Source of the DNA: an uncultured Pelosinus sp.
GTDB taxonomy: Bacteria > Bacillota > Negativicutes > UMGS1260
NCBI GenBank assembly: GCA_900550105.1
Contig: URQW01000006.1
Location: 1-64,000, forward strand
DNA: 64,000 nucleotides
Direction: 5' to 3'
The notes beneath the pieces are model-generated. The model made no database searches. It was not told the DNA's origin and saw only the letters and a list, made by a program, of their open reading frames with translations. The stretch's first letter is position 1. Every line of letters begins with the position of its first letter. Positions 23,022 through 31,256 of the stretch are shown piece after piece. The position numbers were made by a program, and so were the translations under genes.

Positions 23022-24419
23022 ATGAAAAAAATCGTACGTCAGTCTATAGTGTTTGCCTTATTTTTAGTTTTGGTGCTGCAAAGCTTTGCGTTTGCGGCTA
23101 CGGCGAGTCAAGTTCAGAAAATCCGGTTTAGCCAAGCGTCTGATAAAGTACGTCTTGTTTTGGAAATAGGGGCTTTGCCTGATTATACTGTCGATGCGAG
23201 TACGGCGGGCGAAATTACGATTGATTTGCCTAGTACGACACTCACGGCAGGGGCTGCTCTTCCCGCGATAAAAGATAAGGATATTACGGCAATTCGCTGG
23301 GATAAAGCAGCGGGAAATCATCTTAAGCTTACGATTTCTTTTACAGATAAGGTGACGGCGAAAGTTTTTTCGTTAGCAAATCCCAATCGCCTGGTCATCG
23401 ATTTACTGAAAAGTGGCGATAAAACCGTTACAACGGTAGCGCCAGGGCTCACTTATACCCACTGGCTGCGTAATGAAGCCTTCGGACCGGTAGAAACCTA
23501 TGTTGTCGAAGCGGATTTGGCGAAATATAATTTGCGCCCTGTGCTATCAAACACGATCGTACCTGGGTTGGAAGCCGTAAGTGATATGGCGGAACGGAAT
23601 CAAGCAGTCGCTGCTATAAACGGTTCTTACTTCGCCCCTAACGGCGAAATTATCGGGCTATTGAAACTGAATGACACGATTGTGAGTATCCCCTATATTA
23701 CGCGGACGGCTTTGGCAATTACAACAGATAATAAACTCGTTTTTGATCAAGTAGATTATCAAGGGAGTATTCGCTTGCCTGATAAGCGCACGTTAGCTAT
23801 AAACGGTATTAACTGTGAACGTGGTGAAGATGCTGTGACCCTTTATAATTCTTATTATGGTTCATCTACAAAGACGAATGAGTTTGGCCGCGAATATGTT
23901 GTTACAAATGGCAAGATCACGGCTATTTCACCACAAGATACCAACCTTGTTAGCGGCAGCGTCGTTTTATCGGCTCATGGTACTGCCGCGAAGGCTATGG
24001 AAAGCTTGAAGGTGGGCGATGTAGTTACGATCGAACAGTCTCTTGGTGACGTATTTAATAAAGCTCCTTTTGCCATTGGCGCTGGGCCAACACTCGTACG
24101 GGATGGTAAAGTTTTTTTAACAACAACAGCGGAAGAATTTCCTGATGATATTGCAATCGGTCGAGCGCCGCGCACGGCATTAGGTGTGACGAAGGACAAT
24201 CATGTGCTGCTTGTCGTTGTTGATGGTCGTCATGCTAGCAAAGGCTATACGTTAGGAGAATTAGCGAATTTTATGAAAGAGCTAGGTGCTGTCGATGCTA
24301 TGAATTTTGACGGCGGCGGCTCCAGCGATATGGTAGTAAAGGACGAAGTGAAAAATAAACCTTCCGATGGTCAAGAGCGGCTAGTGGGTGATGCCTTGAT
24401 TCTTGTGCCGAAGAAATGA
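23022..24419 (+). CDS. Exported AMIN-domain phosphodiester glycosidase (NAGPA-like)
   Basis: This is a secreted protein of 465 residues. The signal peptide ends near FAFAAT. A beta-rich AMIN-like domain follows (about 30-135), of the type that localises proteins to the cell wall. A NAGPA/phosphodiester glycosidase domain follows (about 150-463), with AAINGSYFAPNGEIIG, FAIGAGPTLVRDGK and the signature MNFDGGGSSDMVV. Enzymes of this fold cleave sugar-phosphodiester bonds, for example in wall or exopolysaccharide glycans. The substrate here is unknown. It lies between flagellar and envelope genes. Confidence 0.85.
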   Translation: MKKIVRQSIVFALFLVLVLQSFAFAATASQVQKIRFSQASDKVRLVLEIGALPDYTVDASTAGEITIDLPSTTLTAGAALPAIKDKDITAIRWDKAAGNHLKLTISFTDKVTAKVFSLANPNRLVIDLLKSGDKTVTTVAPGLTYTHWLRNEAFGPVETYVVEADLAKYNLRPVLSNTIVPGLEAVSDMAERNQAVAAINGSYFAPNGEIIGLLKLNDTIVSIPYITRTALAITTDNKLVFDQVDYQGSIRLPDKRTLAINGINCERGEDAVTLYNSYYGSSTKTNEFGREYVVTNGKITAISPQDTNLVSGSVVLSAHGTAAKAMESLKVGDVVTIEQSLGDVFNKAPFAIGAGPTLVRDGKVFLTTTAEEFPDDIAIGRAPRTALGVTKDNHVLLVVVDGRHASKGYTLGELANFMKELGAVDAMNFDGGGSSDMVVKDEVKNKPSDGQERLVGDALILVPKK

Positions 24420-24425
24420 TTTATG

Positions 24426-24453
24426 TTGCTTTCGTTTGATAATCAGCTATAAT
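24426..24453 (+). promoter_or_regulatory. Sigma-A promoter before the lipoyl-like/S55 gene pair
   Basis: TTGCTT (24426-24431) and a perfect TATAAT (24448-24453) are spaced 16 bp apart. Confidence 0.6.
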
Positions 24454-24500
24454 GAAGGTAGGAAGTTACTTTGAGTAAAGAGGTAAAAGGGGTGTTTATT

Positions 24501-24812
24501 ATGGGCACCAAAATGAAAATTGTTTGTATAACCATTCTATTGGTGGCGCTAGTTGCGGCCTATTCATCAGCTGCCGGGCTAGTTGATCAAAAAGGCGTTG
24601 TGCCGGGAAAAGTTGCGGCGCAGAGTCTCGTTACTGAGGGAATGCATGTTTCGGTGGGGACGCCTCTGGTTATGGTAGCAACGCCAGTCGGTCTCGTTCC
24701 GGCTACTAGAGCGAATGTGAACGGTGTTGTTCGTCAGGTCCTTGTGCAACCAGGCGACACAGTAAATACAGGAGATGTGCTGGTCCGCTTGGAAGCAGTG
24801 CAGAGACGATAG
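24501..24812 (+). CDS. Small exported protein with a biotinyl/lipoyl-like fold
   Basis: The roughly 103-residue protein has an N-terminal signal or membrane segment (IVCITILLVALVAAYSSA). It is followed by two half-repeats typical of barrel-sandwich hybrid domains, ending NVNGVVRQVLVQPGDTVNTGDVLVRLEA. There is no biotinylation/lipoylation lysine motif, so it resembles the hybrid domain of membrane-fusion proteins rather than a carrier protein. ATG 24501 follows AAAGGGGTG. It lies just upstream of the S55 protein gene and probably shares its operon. The function is unknown. Confidence 0.7.
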   Translation: MGTKMKIVCITILLVALVAAYSSAAGLVDQKGVVPGKVAAQSLVTEGMHVSVGTPLVMVATPVGLVPATRANVNGVVRQVLVQPGDTVNTGDVLVRLEAVQRR

Positions 24813-24817
24813 AGAGG

Positions 24818-26677
24818 ATGAGCTTTTTGGGGAAATTTTTGCGGGTGCTGTTCATAACTTTGCTGACAGTCCTGATGGGTTGTCTGCCGATAGCTATGGC
24901 AGCGCCTGATTTTTTGCCTGTGGATCAGATTCAGCCAGGCATGACAGGCATTGCCAAGACAGTTGTCTCTGGTACGAAAATCGAGGAGTTTAATGTAGAA
25001 GTTCTCGGTGTTATGAAAGGAAAAGGCCCGAGTGGCGATTTAATTCTTGTTAAGACATCAGGCTCGGTCATTGATCGGACTGGCGGTATTGCTGAAGGAA
25101 TGAGCGGCAGTCCTGTCTATATCCAAGGGAAATTAGTGGGAGCCATTGCTTATGGTTGGCCCAATGCGGATCATCGCGTAGGAATGGTTACACCCATTGG
25201 CGACATGATCAAAACGTTTGATTTTAATCCGACGACTCCGACGGAACCGGAGCTGATAAAAGAGCCAGAGGCGGACAATGCAGCCGAAGCGCCTGATCAA
25301 ACCGGAAAGGGCTCCGATGACGGCCCAGAAGAAGCTGAGCCAGGCGTAGTACTTAAGAAAGCCTCTGACAAGAAGACTCGTTTTTTTGCGCCGCTCAATA
25401 CACCATTAATGGTATCTGGCTATAGTGCGGCGGCATTAGATCGTTTAACAAGTGATCTTGCTCCCCTTCATCTCGTCCCTTTTTCCGTGGGCGATGCGCC
25501 AAGTGGCACAAATTATGGACCAATTGAACCAGGTAGCGCCATTGGCGTTCAACTGGTCCGTGGCGACGTATCGATCGGCGCCTTGGGAACCGTGACTTAT
25601 GTGGATGGCAATAACGTATTAGCTTTCGGGCATCCCTTTCTTAAACGAGGCACAGTGAATTATTTTGCCACAAATGCCTACATTTTCACGACGGTAATTG
25701 GTCAGGAAAGTTCTTTTAAAGTTGGAACAACTGGCGACTTAGTGGGAACGATTACCCAAGACCGCGGCGCCGGAATTTCTGGGCAGCTCAATCAGTTTCC
25801 TTATGTAATTCCTTTCGCGGTAACAATCCAAGATAAGGATTTAGGCCGGACACAAGAGTCAGACTACCAGGTGGTGCAAGATGAAGAACTTGCGCCAATT
25901 CTCGGAGCTACTGGTGTTTTTAACGCCATAGACAAAGCGATGGACCGCCAAGGCGGCGGGACAGCAAAGGTTACCTTCGAAATAACGGGACGCAATCTTC
26001 CAGGCGAAACGTTAAAGCGGGAAAATATGTTTTATGCACCTGGTAAAATCAGTGAAATGGCTGTAGGCGAAGTTCATGAAGCATTAGATTTATTGACAAG
26101 CAATATTTTTTCCCATGTAGATTTATTTGATGTGAAGGTAAACGTAGAGGTAGAAGCGGCGCGGAAGACTGCGACCATTCTTAGCGCCAAAGCGGCGAAA
26201 GGGGAAGCAAAAGCCGGTGATACCGTTGCTATTGACGTAACCTTAAAGCCTTATCGCGGCGCACCTGTCGTCAAAACAGTTCAATATCAAGTGCCCAAAA
26301 ACCAATCTTCTGGCAATATGCTACTGGAAGTGCGCGGCGGCGGTATGGTGCCTTTGGCTGACTTGCTGTTAAAACGGCAAGGAATTGATGTTGATGCGTT
26401 GCGCGGTGATGCGAAAAAACGTACCTTTGCTTCGGTAGTGAATAAATTAGCTACACGTGACCGTAATAATGATATTGTCGTGGAAATTCTTGAAAATCAA
26501 GGCGAGGAAAACGATGGTCCCGCAATTGCTAAGGGGAATAAAGCCACCAATAAAACTTCTGCGGCAACAGCTGTTTCCAACGCAAAAGCGTCTAATGATG
26601 CAGCAAAAGCAAAAGTGAATGCAGCAACTGACTTTGTCATTGACGGCGATACACAAATTACGATTATGGTAAAATAA
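24818..26677 (+). CDS. SpoIVB-like S55 peptidase-domain protein
   Basis: This is a 619-residue exported protein with an N-terminal membrane segment or signal (about 8-28). Residues 33-140 resemble the SpoIVB S55 serine-protease domain, including GGIAEGMSGSPVYIQGKLVGAIAYGW with the presumed nucleophile Ser96. The middle has NNVLAFGHPFLKRGTVNYF. The C-terminal third is lysine/alanine-rich and ends in a low-complexity tail. It lacks the PDZ arrangement of sporulation SpoIVB and is much longer, so it is probably an envelope protein rather than the sigma-K checkpoint protease. The start could instead be TTG 24827. Confidence 0.75.
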   Translation: MSFLGKFLRVLFITLLTVLMGCLPIAMAAPDFLPVDQIQPGMTGIAKTVVSGTKIEEFNVEVLGVMKGKGPSGDLILVKTSGSVIDRTGGIAEGMSGSPVYIQGKLVGAIAYGWPNADHRVGMVTPIGDMIKTFDFNPTTPTEPELIKEPEADNAAEAPDQTGKGSDDGPEEAEPGVVLKKASDKKTRFFAPLNTPLMVSGYSAAALDRLTSDLAPLHLVPFSVGDAPSGTNYGPIEPGSAIGVQLVRGDVSIGALGTVTYVDGNNVLAFGHPFLKRGTVNYFATNAYIFTTVIGQESSFKVGTTGDLVGTITQDRGAGISGQLNQFPYVIPFAVTIQDKDLGRTQESDYQVVQDEELAPILGATGVFNAIDKAMDRQGGGTAKVTFEITGRNLPGETLKRENMFYAPGKISEMAVGEVHEALDLLTSNIFSHVDLFDVKVNVEVEAARKTATILSAKAAKGEAKAGDTVAIDVTLKPYRGAPVVKTVQYQVPKNQSSGNMLLEVRGGGMVPLADLLLKRQGIDVDALRGDAKKRTFASVVNKLATRDRNNDIVVEILENQGEENDGPAIAKGNKATNKTSAATAVSNAKASNDAAKAKVNAATDFVIDGDTQITIMVK

Positions 26678-26691
26678 TTTTGCTTTTTCAG

Positions 26692-26727
26692 GCAGGCAAT
26701 ATCTTATACAGATATTGCCTGCTTTCT
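26692..26727. terminator. Bidirectional-type terminator after the S55 gene
   Basis: GCAGGCAATATC (26692-26703) pairs perfectly with GATATTGCCTGC (26711-26722). T-rich sequence lies on the 3' side and A-rich complement on the other. Confidence 0.7.
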
Positions 26728-26826
26728 CGCATCTCTTTGTCGAAAAAACGCTCGCAAGCAGGGAATTTCTCTGTTGATAGGGAATAAAGATACTACGATT
26801 TTGAAGGGGCTGAGGAAAAAGAAGCC

Positions 26827-27594
26827 ATGCTAAGTAAAGTATTGAGTGAAATCGGTAAAGCAACCATTCGTTTATTTGAAAGTGCTGGCCGTAGTTTTTA
26901 TATGCTGCGCGATGCTTTTATGCTCTTACCTGCGGCGAATAGTCGTCATGTGTTGCAGCAGATGGGTCATTTAGGGGCAGATTCTTTGCCTATTGTTTTG
27001 CTTACCATGTTATTTACCGGTATGGTTATGACAGTGCAGATTGCCCATGAATTTATTAAATATGGCGCGCAATCATCAGTCGGCGGCGTCATTGCTATTG
27101 CTATGGGGCGCGAATTAGCGCCGGTGCTCACTGGTGTTGTTGTGGCAGGCCGTGTTGGGGCGGCCATTACCGCTGAAATTGGTTCGATGAAAGTAACGGA
27201 GCAGATTGATGCTCTTCGAGTGATGGCGGTCAATCCAATTGCTTATTTAGTAGCGCCACGACTGCTTGCCTGTTTGATCATGGTGCCGGCGCTTGTGGTA
27301 TTAGGTGATGTAATTGGTACTTTAGGCGGCTACTTTATGGCTACAAGCTATGCCGGTATTGCCGAGTCGACTTTTATTCACTCTATTCAGGTCTTTTCTG
27401 TGCCGAATGATGTGACAGGCGGGCTCATCAAAGCCATGTTTTTTGGTATGATTGTTGCTCTCGTGGGGTGTCATAAAGGCTTAACCACAGAAAACGGCGC
27501 GGAGGGAGTCGGTAAAGCCACGACAGGCTCTGTCGTTACTTCGATTATTTTAATATTTATTAGCAATTATTTTTTATCTTTGTTACTTTATTAG
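26827..27594 (+). CDS. mlaE: MlaE-family lipid ABC transporter permease
   Basis: This is the inner-membrane permease of the MCE/Mla phospholipid transport system. The 255-residue protein has the family segments HEFIKYGAQSSVGGVIAIAMGRELAPVLTGVVVAGRVGAAITAEIGSM and ITEQIDALRVMAVNP-type (VTEQIDALRVMAVNPIAYLVAPR), with five or so membrane helices. It heads the operon mlaE-mlaF-mlaD with short gaps. Confidence 0.95.
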   Translation: MLSKVLSEIGKATIRLFESAGRSFYMLRDAFMLLPAANSRHVLQQMGHLGADSLPIVLLTMLFTGMVMTVQIAHEFIKYGAQSSVGGVIAIAMGRELAPVLTGVVVAGRVGAAITAEIGSMKVTEQIDALRVMAVNPIAYLVAPRLLACLIMVPALVVLGDVIGTLGGYFMATSYAGIAESTFIHSIQVFSVPNDVTGGLIKAMFFGMIVALVGCHKGLTTENGAEGVGKATTGSVVTSIILIFISNYFLSLLLY

Positions 27595-27618
27595 CGCCAA
27601 TAGCAAGGAGGAATGCCG

Positions 27619-28377
27619 ATGATTCGCTTGGAAGAGGTGAGCTTGTCTTTAGGCAACCGCCTTATTTTACAAGATATCAATTTAACAGTAGAAACAGGGG
27701 AGACCATGGTCATTATCGGACCAAGCGGGTCTGGTAAGAGTACGTTGCTTCGCCTGATGATTGGTCTTCTGAAACCAACACAAGGGAAAATATATATAGA
27801 TAACTGTGAAATTTCTACTTTGAACGAAACGCAGCTGAATCAAGTACGATTACGAATGGGAATGGTGTTTCAGTATTCAGCGCTCTTTGATTTTTTGACG
27901 GTAGGCGAAAATGTCGCCTTTGGGTTGCGTGAGCATGGTCAGAAAAGCGAAGCAGACATAGCCAAAGTCGTGCGCCGTTGTCTCAGAATGGTGGGGCTAT
28001 GGGGCCGTGAAAACGACTGGCCAAATGAACTTTCCGGCGGGATGAAAAAACGAGTGAGCTTGGCCCGGGCTATTGCGACAGAGCCGCAAATTCTGCTTTA
28101 TGATGAACCTTCCGCCGGTTTGGATCCGATAATGTCTTCCACGATTGACCGCCTGATTGTTAGTACGCAGCGGCGCATGCGCGTGACCAGTCTAGTAGTG
28201 ACGCATCATATGGATAGCGCTTTTGCCATTGCTGATCGCATGGCCATGATTCATGAAGGCCGCATTCTTCAAGTTGGCAAACCGGAAGAGTTTAAAAACT
28301 CGCAAAACCCTCTGATTGAACGGTTTATTTATGGCGCAAAACAGCGCGACTTAATGAAAAGGAGGAACGATTTGTGA
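27619..28377 (+). CDS. mlaF: Mla-system ABC transporter ATPase
   Basis: This is the ATPase of the Mla lipid transporter. The roughly 252-residue protein has Walker A GPSGSGKST, the Q-loop VFQYSALFDFLTVGENVAFGLRE, signature LSGGMKKRVSLARA (typical of MlaF, with MKKR), Walker B LLYDEPSAGLDP and the switch histidine in VVTHHMD. ATG 27619 is 7 bp after AAGGAGG; the ATG at 27613 is too close. Its stop overlaps the mlaD start. Confidence 0.95.
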   Translation: MIRLEEVSLSLGNRLILQDINLTVETGETMVIIGPSGSGKSTLLRLMIGLLKPTQGKIYIDNCEISTLNETQLNQVRLRMGMVFQYSALFDFLTVGENVAFGLREHGQKSEADIAKVVRRCLRMVGLWGRENDWPNELSGGMKKRVSLARAIATEPQILLYDEPSAGLDPIMSSTIDRLIVSTQRRMRVTSLVVTHHMDSAFAIADRMAMIHEGRILQVGKPEEFKNSQNPLIERFIYGAKQRDLMKRRNDL

Positions 28378-29651
28378 TAAGTACAGAAGCCAAAGTCGGA
28401 GCGATGACACTAGCGGCGCTGACGCTTTTGGCGGGAATGATTATAAGTCTGAGTCACTTTAGTTTTGGTGAAAAAGGCTATCCTGTTTCCGTTTTATTTC
28501 GCGATGTGGCTGGCCTCGTGCCAGGCAATATTGTGCGTTATGCTGGCGTGCAAGTTGGCCGGGTCGAAACCGTGTCCATTGAGCCTGGTGCAATTCGTGT
28601 CGTTATGCAAATCAAAAAAGATACAGCGATACCGGCTCAGTCGCATTTTACGATCGGGTCTGACGGACTGCTTGGCGAAAAGTTCATTTCTATTGTTCCG
28701 CCAGCGGCAGCCGATAGTTCGATGCTAGAACCAGGCGCTATTGTGCAAGGCGATGAGCCGCAGGGGCTCGCTACTCTCATAGCCTCAGCGGAAAAAGTTC
28801 TTGGCGATGTTCATGCACTCGTACAATCATTAAATGATATTCTTGGCGATGAGAAAGTTAAGACGGCGTTAAAAGATTCAGCGCTCAATGCCAAAGTTAT
28901 TACGGATAATTTAAATGCCTTATCCGCAAGTTTGGCAAGAATGGCCGTAAATAATGAACAAGATGTAAATGCCATGGTTCAGAATATGCGGGCCATGTCA
29001 GAGAGCCTGCGGCTCGTAGCCGATCGCGTGGATTCCATGCTGAGTCGCGTCGATAATAATGGCCAGACGGCCTCTGATCTGGCGGCAGCCGTACATAATA
29101 TTAAGCTGACAAGTGATCGGATTGAGGCGATGGCGAAATCGCTCGAAGGCGTTGTAACTGATCCGAAAACAGCGGCGAATCTGAAAGAAACACTGCAAAA
29201 CGTCCATGATGCCAGTGAAAAGGCAAACAAGCTGCTAAGTAAGGTCAGCAATATTTCAGCTAGCGGCTCTGTTGATGCTTTTTATAATCCCAAACGGGGC
29301 AAATATCGCACCGATGCAGATCTAAGGGTGCAGTTTACACCACAAAATTATGCTTTAATGGGGGTGGATTCTATCGGTGATGGCAGTCGACTTAATTTTC
29401 AAGTAGGGAGTGAAACAAATGGTTTTGGCAAACGCATGGGAGTCATTAGCGGCAAGGCCGGCGTCGGTCTTGATGCGCAAGTGGGCGAACAAATGCGTTT
29501 TTCTGTCGATGTTTATGATCCTAATGCAGTGAAGGTAAGACTGCGCAGTGAGTACAAACTGTCCGATAGTATCTCTCTGATTGGTCAAACCGATAGCATC
29601 AATCGCGAGGCTAGCCAAAATACGTATTTTGGTTTACGTCATGCCTTCTAA
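28374..29651 (+). CDS. mlaD: MlaD-type MCE protein with a C-terminal beta-barrel-like domain
   Basis: MlaD binds phospholipids beneath the MlaE permease. The 425-residue protein has an N-terminal membrane helix (about 8-27), one MCE domain (about 33-115; GLVPGNIVRYAGVQVGRVE), and a long helical region (about 125-300). The last 120 residues alternate like beta strands and end in phenylalanine (GLRHAF), as outer-membrane barrels do. It is about 2.5 times the length of E. coli MlaD. The same fusion is described in Veillonella, where MlaD spans the envelope. The GTG start overlaps mlaF. Confidence 0.92.
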   Translation: MISTEAKVGAMTLAALTLLAGMIISLSHFSFGEKGYPVSVLFRDVAGLVPGNIVRYAGVQVGRVETVSIEPGAIRVVMQIKKDTAIPAQSHFTIGSDGLLGEKFISIVPPAAADSSMLEPGAIVQGDEPQGLATLIASAEKVLGDVHALVQSLNDILGDEKVKTALKDSALNAKVITDNLNALSASLARMAVNNEQDVNAMVQNMRAMSESLRLVADRVDSMLSRVDNNGQTASDLAAAVHNIKLTSDRIEAMAKSLEGVVTDPKTAANLKETLQNVHDASEKANKLLSKVSNISASGSVDAFYNPKRGKYRTDADLRVQFTPQNYALMGVDSIGDGSRLNFQVGSETNGFGKRMGVISGKAGVGLDAQVGEQMRFSVDVYDPNAVKVRLRSEYKLSDSISLIGQTDSINREASQNTYFGLRHAF

Positions 29652-29654
29652 ATG

Positions 29655-29683
29655 TTGACACTAGAGGGAAAGGACCCTATAAT
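29655..29683 (+). promoter_or_regulatory. Perfect consensus sigma-A promoter for tolC
   Basis: TTGACA (29655-29660) and TATAAT (29678-29683) have exactly 17 bp between them, right after the mlaD stop and about 70 bp before the tolC start. Confidence 0.85.
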
Positions 29684-29751
29684 AAATTCATAATTGACTC
29701 GCTAGTCACCCTGGCGGCACTTTGTAATTCATAAGGAGGATTTAATACATA

Positions 29752-31131
29752 ATGAGAGATAAAAAATATACTTTTTTGCGAAAAAGCTTAGCCTTGCTGC
29801 TAATCGGCGGCTCCCTTGCATTGGTGACGCCACAGGCGTCGGCGGCGGCACTGGAAATTTCTTTGGACGACAGTATTGCTATTGCTTTAAAGAATAATCC
29901 AGCTATCCGTATTTCTGAATCTAGTCTCGATGTAGCTGCTTCCGAATTGGATCAAGCGAAAAATGGCTATCAGCCGCAGCTTAGCTACTCCTTCTCGGCG
30001 CAGCGAATTGGTTCGCCTTCGTCGGAAAGTACGAGCAGAGCGAGTCAGGTTGTTGATTCTAGTGGCAACGTCATTGGTTCTACCGTATCCCGTACAACTT
30101 TTACGCCTCGCTCCAGCACCGATAAATATGATAACAAATTGAGCTTGTCTGTACCGCTTTATACAGGCGGCAAACTAGAAGGTACCGTCAATCAAATGGA
30201 TTTGAACTACCAATCCAGCCAGTTGGCCTTAGAAAATACACGGCAACAGATTCGTTATAGCGCCACTGTCTACTATTATGCAATTTTGGAAGCTCAGAAT
30301 ATGCTGAAAGTGAATCAGGAAGCCGTTCGCGATCTGAAGCAGCACCTTAAAAATGTAGAAGCTCAATATGCCGTAGGTACTGTTGCTAAATCTGATGTTT
30401 TGCAATCACAAGTTAACTTAGCCAATGCTGAGCAAAATTTAATTAAAGCCGAAAATGCCTATCAGCTATCCTTATCAAACATGAATAATGTGATGGGGAT
30501 TTCGCTTGATACGGAACTTAAAATTAAAGATACTTTGAAATATACGAAATACCAGATCGCTTTAGCGGATGCGACAAAATACGCTTTAGCGCACCGCCCT
30601 GATAAAGCGCAATCTGATCTTGCCATTGCTTCGGCCAAGGAAGGCGTTACTGTCGCCAATAGCGGCTACAAACCTACTGTTACGGCGAGCGGCATGACCG
30701 ACTGGAACGATACGAAGTTTGCTGGAACGTCTAATTATAACTGGGTAGTAGGCGTATCGGCTACTTGGAATATCTTTGACGGCGGCATTACCAAAGCGCA
30801 GGTAAAACAAGCGACTGCTAGTGTGGAGAAAGCAACGCATACGGCTCGTCAGACGAGTGATACGGTAATTCTTGATGTGCAGCAGGCTTATCTTAACTTG
30901 CGGGAAGCGGAAAAACGGATTGCTACAACGCAGGTTGCCGTTGATCAAGCGGAAGAAAACTACCGGATTGCTCAAGTCCGTTACTCTTCTGGCGTTGGTA
31001 CCAATACCGATGTAATGGATGCTGAAACAAACCTCACAACAGCCAAAACAAATGCTGTACAAGCCCTTTATGATTACAATACAAGCAAAGCACAGCTAGA
31101 TAAAGCCATGGGAATTGCTGTAGCAAAATAG
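29752..31131 (+). CDS. TolC-family outer-membrane efflux protein
   Basis: TolC proteins form trimeric outer-membrane tunnels for export of drugs and proteins. The 459-residue protein has a signal peptide (ends ASAAALE). It then has two homologous halves rich in Ala, Gln and Asn, with motifs LDDSIAIALKNNPAIRISES and LNLREAEKRIATTQVAVDQAEENYRIAQVRYSSGVGTNTDVMDAET typical of the family. It sits in the envelope cluster with its own strong promoter and terminator. No partner pump is adjacent. Confidence 0.93.
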   Translation: MRDKKYTFLRKSLALLLIGGSLALVTPQASAAALEISLDDSIAIALKNNPAIRISESSLDVAASELDQAKNGYQPQLSYSFSAQRIGSPSSESTSRASQVVDSSGNVIGSTVSRTTFTPRSSTDKYDNKLSLSVPLYTGGKLEGTVNQMDLNYQSSQLALENTRQQIRYSATVYYYAILEAQNMLKVNQEAVRDLKQHLKNVEAQYAVGTVAKSDVLQSQVNLANAEQNLIKAENAYQLSLSNMNNVMGISLDTELKIKDTLKYTKYQIALADATKYALAHRPDKAQSDLAIASAKEGVTVANSGYKPTVTASGMTDWNDTKFAGTSNYNWVVGVSATWNIFDGGITKAQVKQATASVEKATHTARQTSDTVILDVQQAYLNLREAEKRIATTQVAVDQAEENYRIAQVRYSSGVGTNTDVMDAETNLTTAKTNAVQALYDYNTSKAQLDKAMGIAVAK

Positions 31132-31150
31132 AAGTTCTATACGCTATGTA

Positions 31151-31190
31151 TCGCGCCAGCCTCTAAGCGGTTGGCGCGATTTTCTATTTC
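31151..31190 (+). terminator. Terminator after tolC
   Basis: TCGCGCCAGCC (31151-31161) pairs with GGTTGGCGCGA (31169-31179), followed by TTTTCTATTTC. Confidence 0.85.
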
Positions 31191-31256
31191 TTGTCATGGA
31201 GGAAGGCCTAGAAGTGATGTCGAACTTCTCTGTAAGTGAATTGCAGGAGGCTCGTT

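Noticed and set aside
30586..31062. 158-aa ORF on the minus strand
   Set aside because: It is antisense to tolC and has biased, non-protein-like composition.
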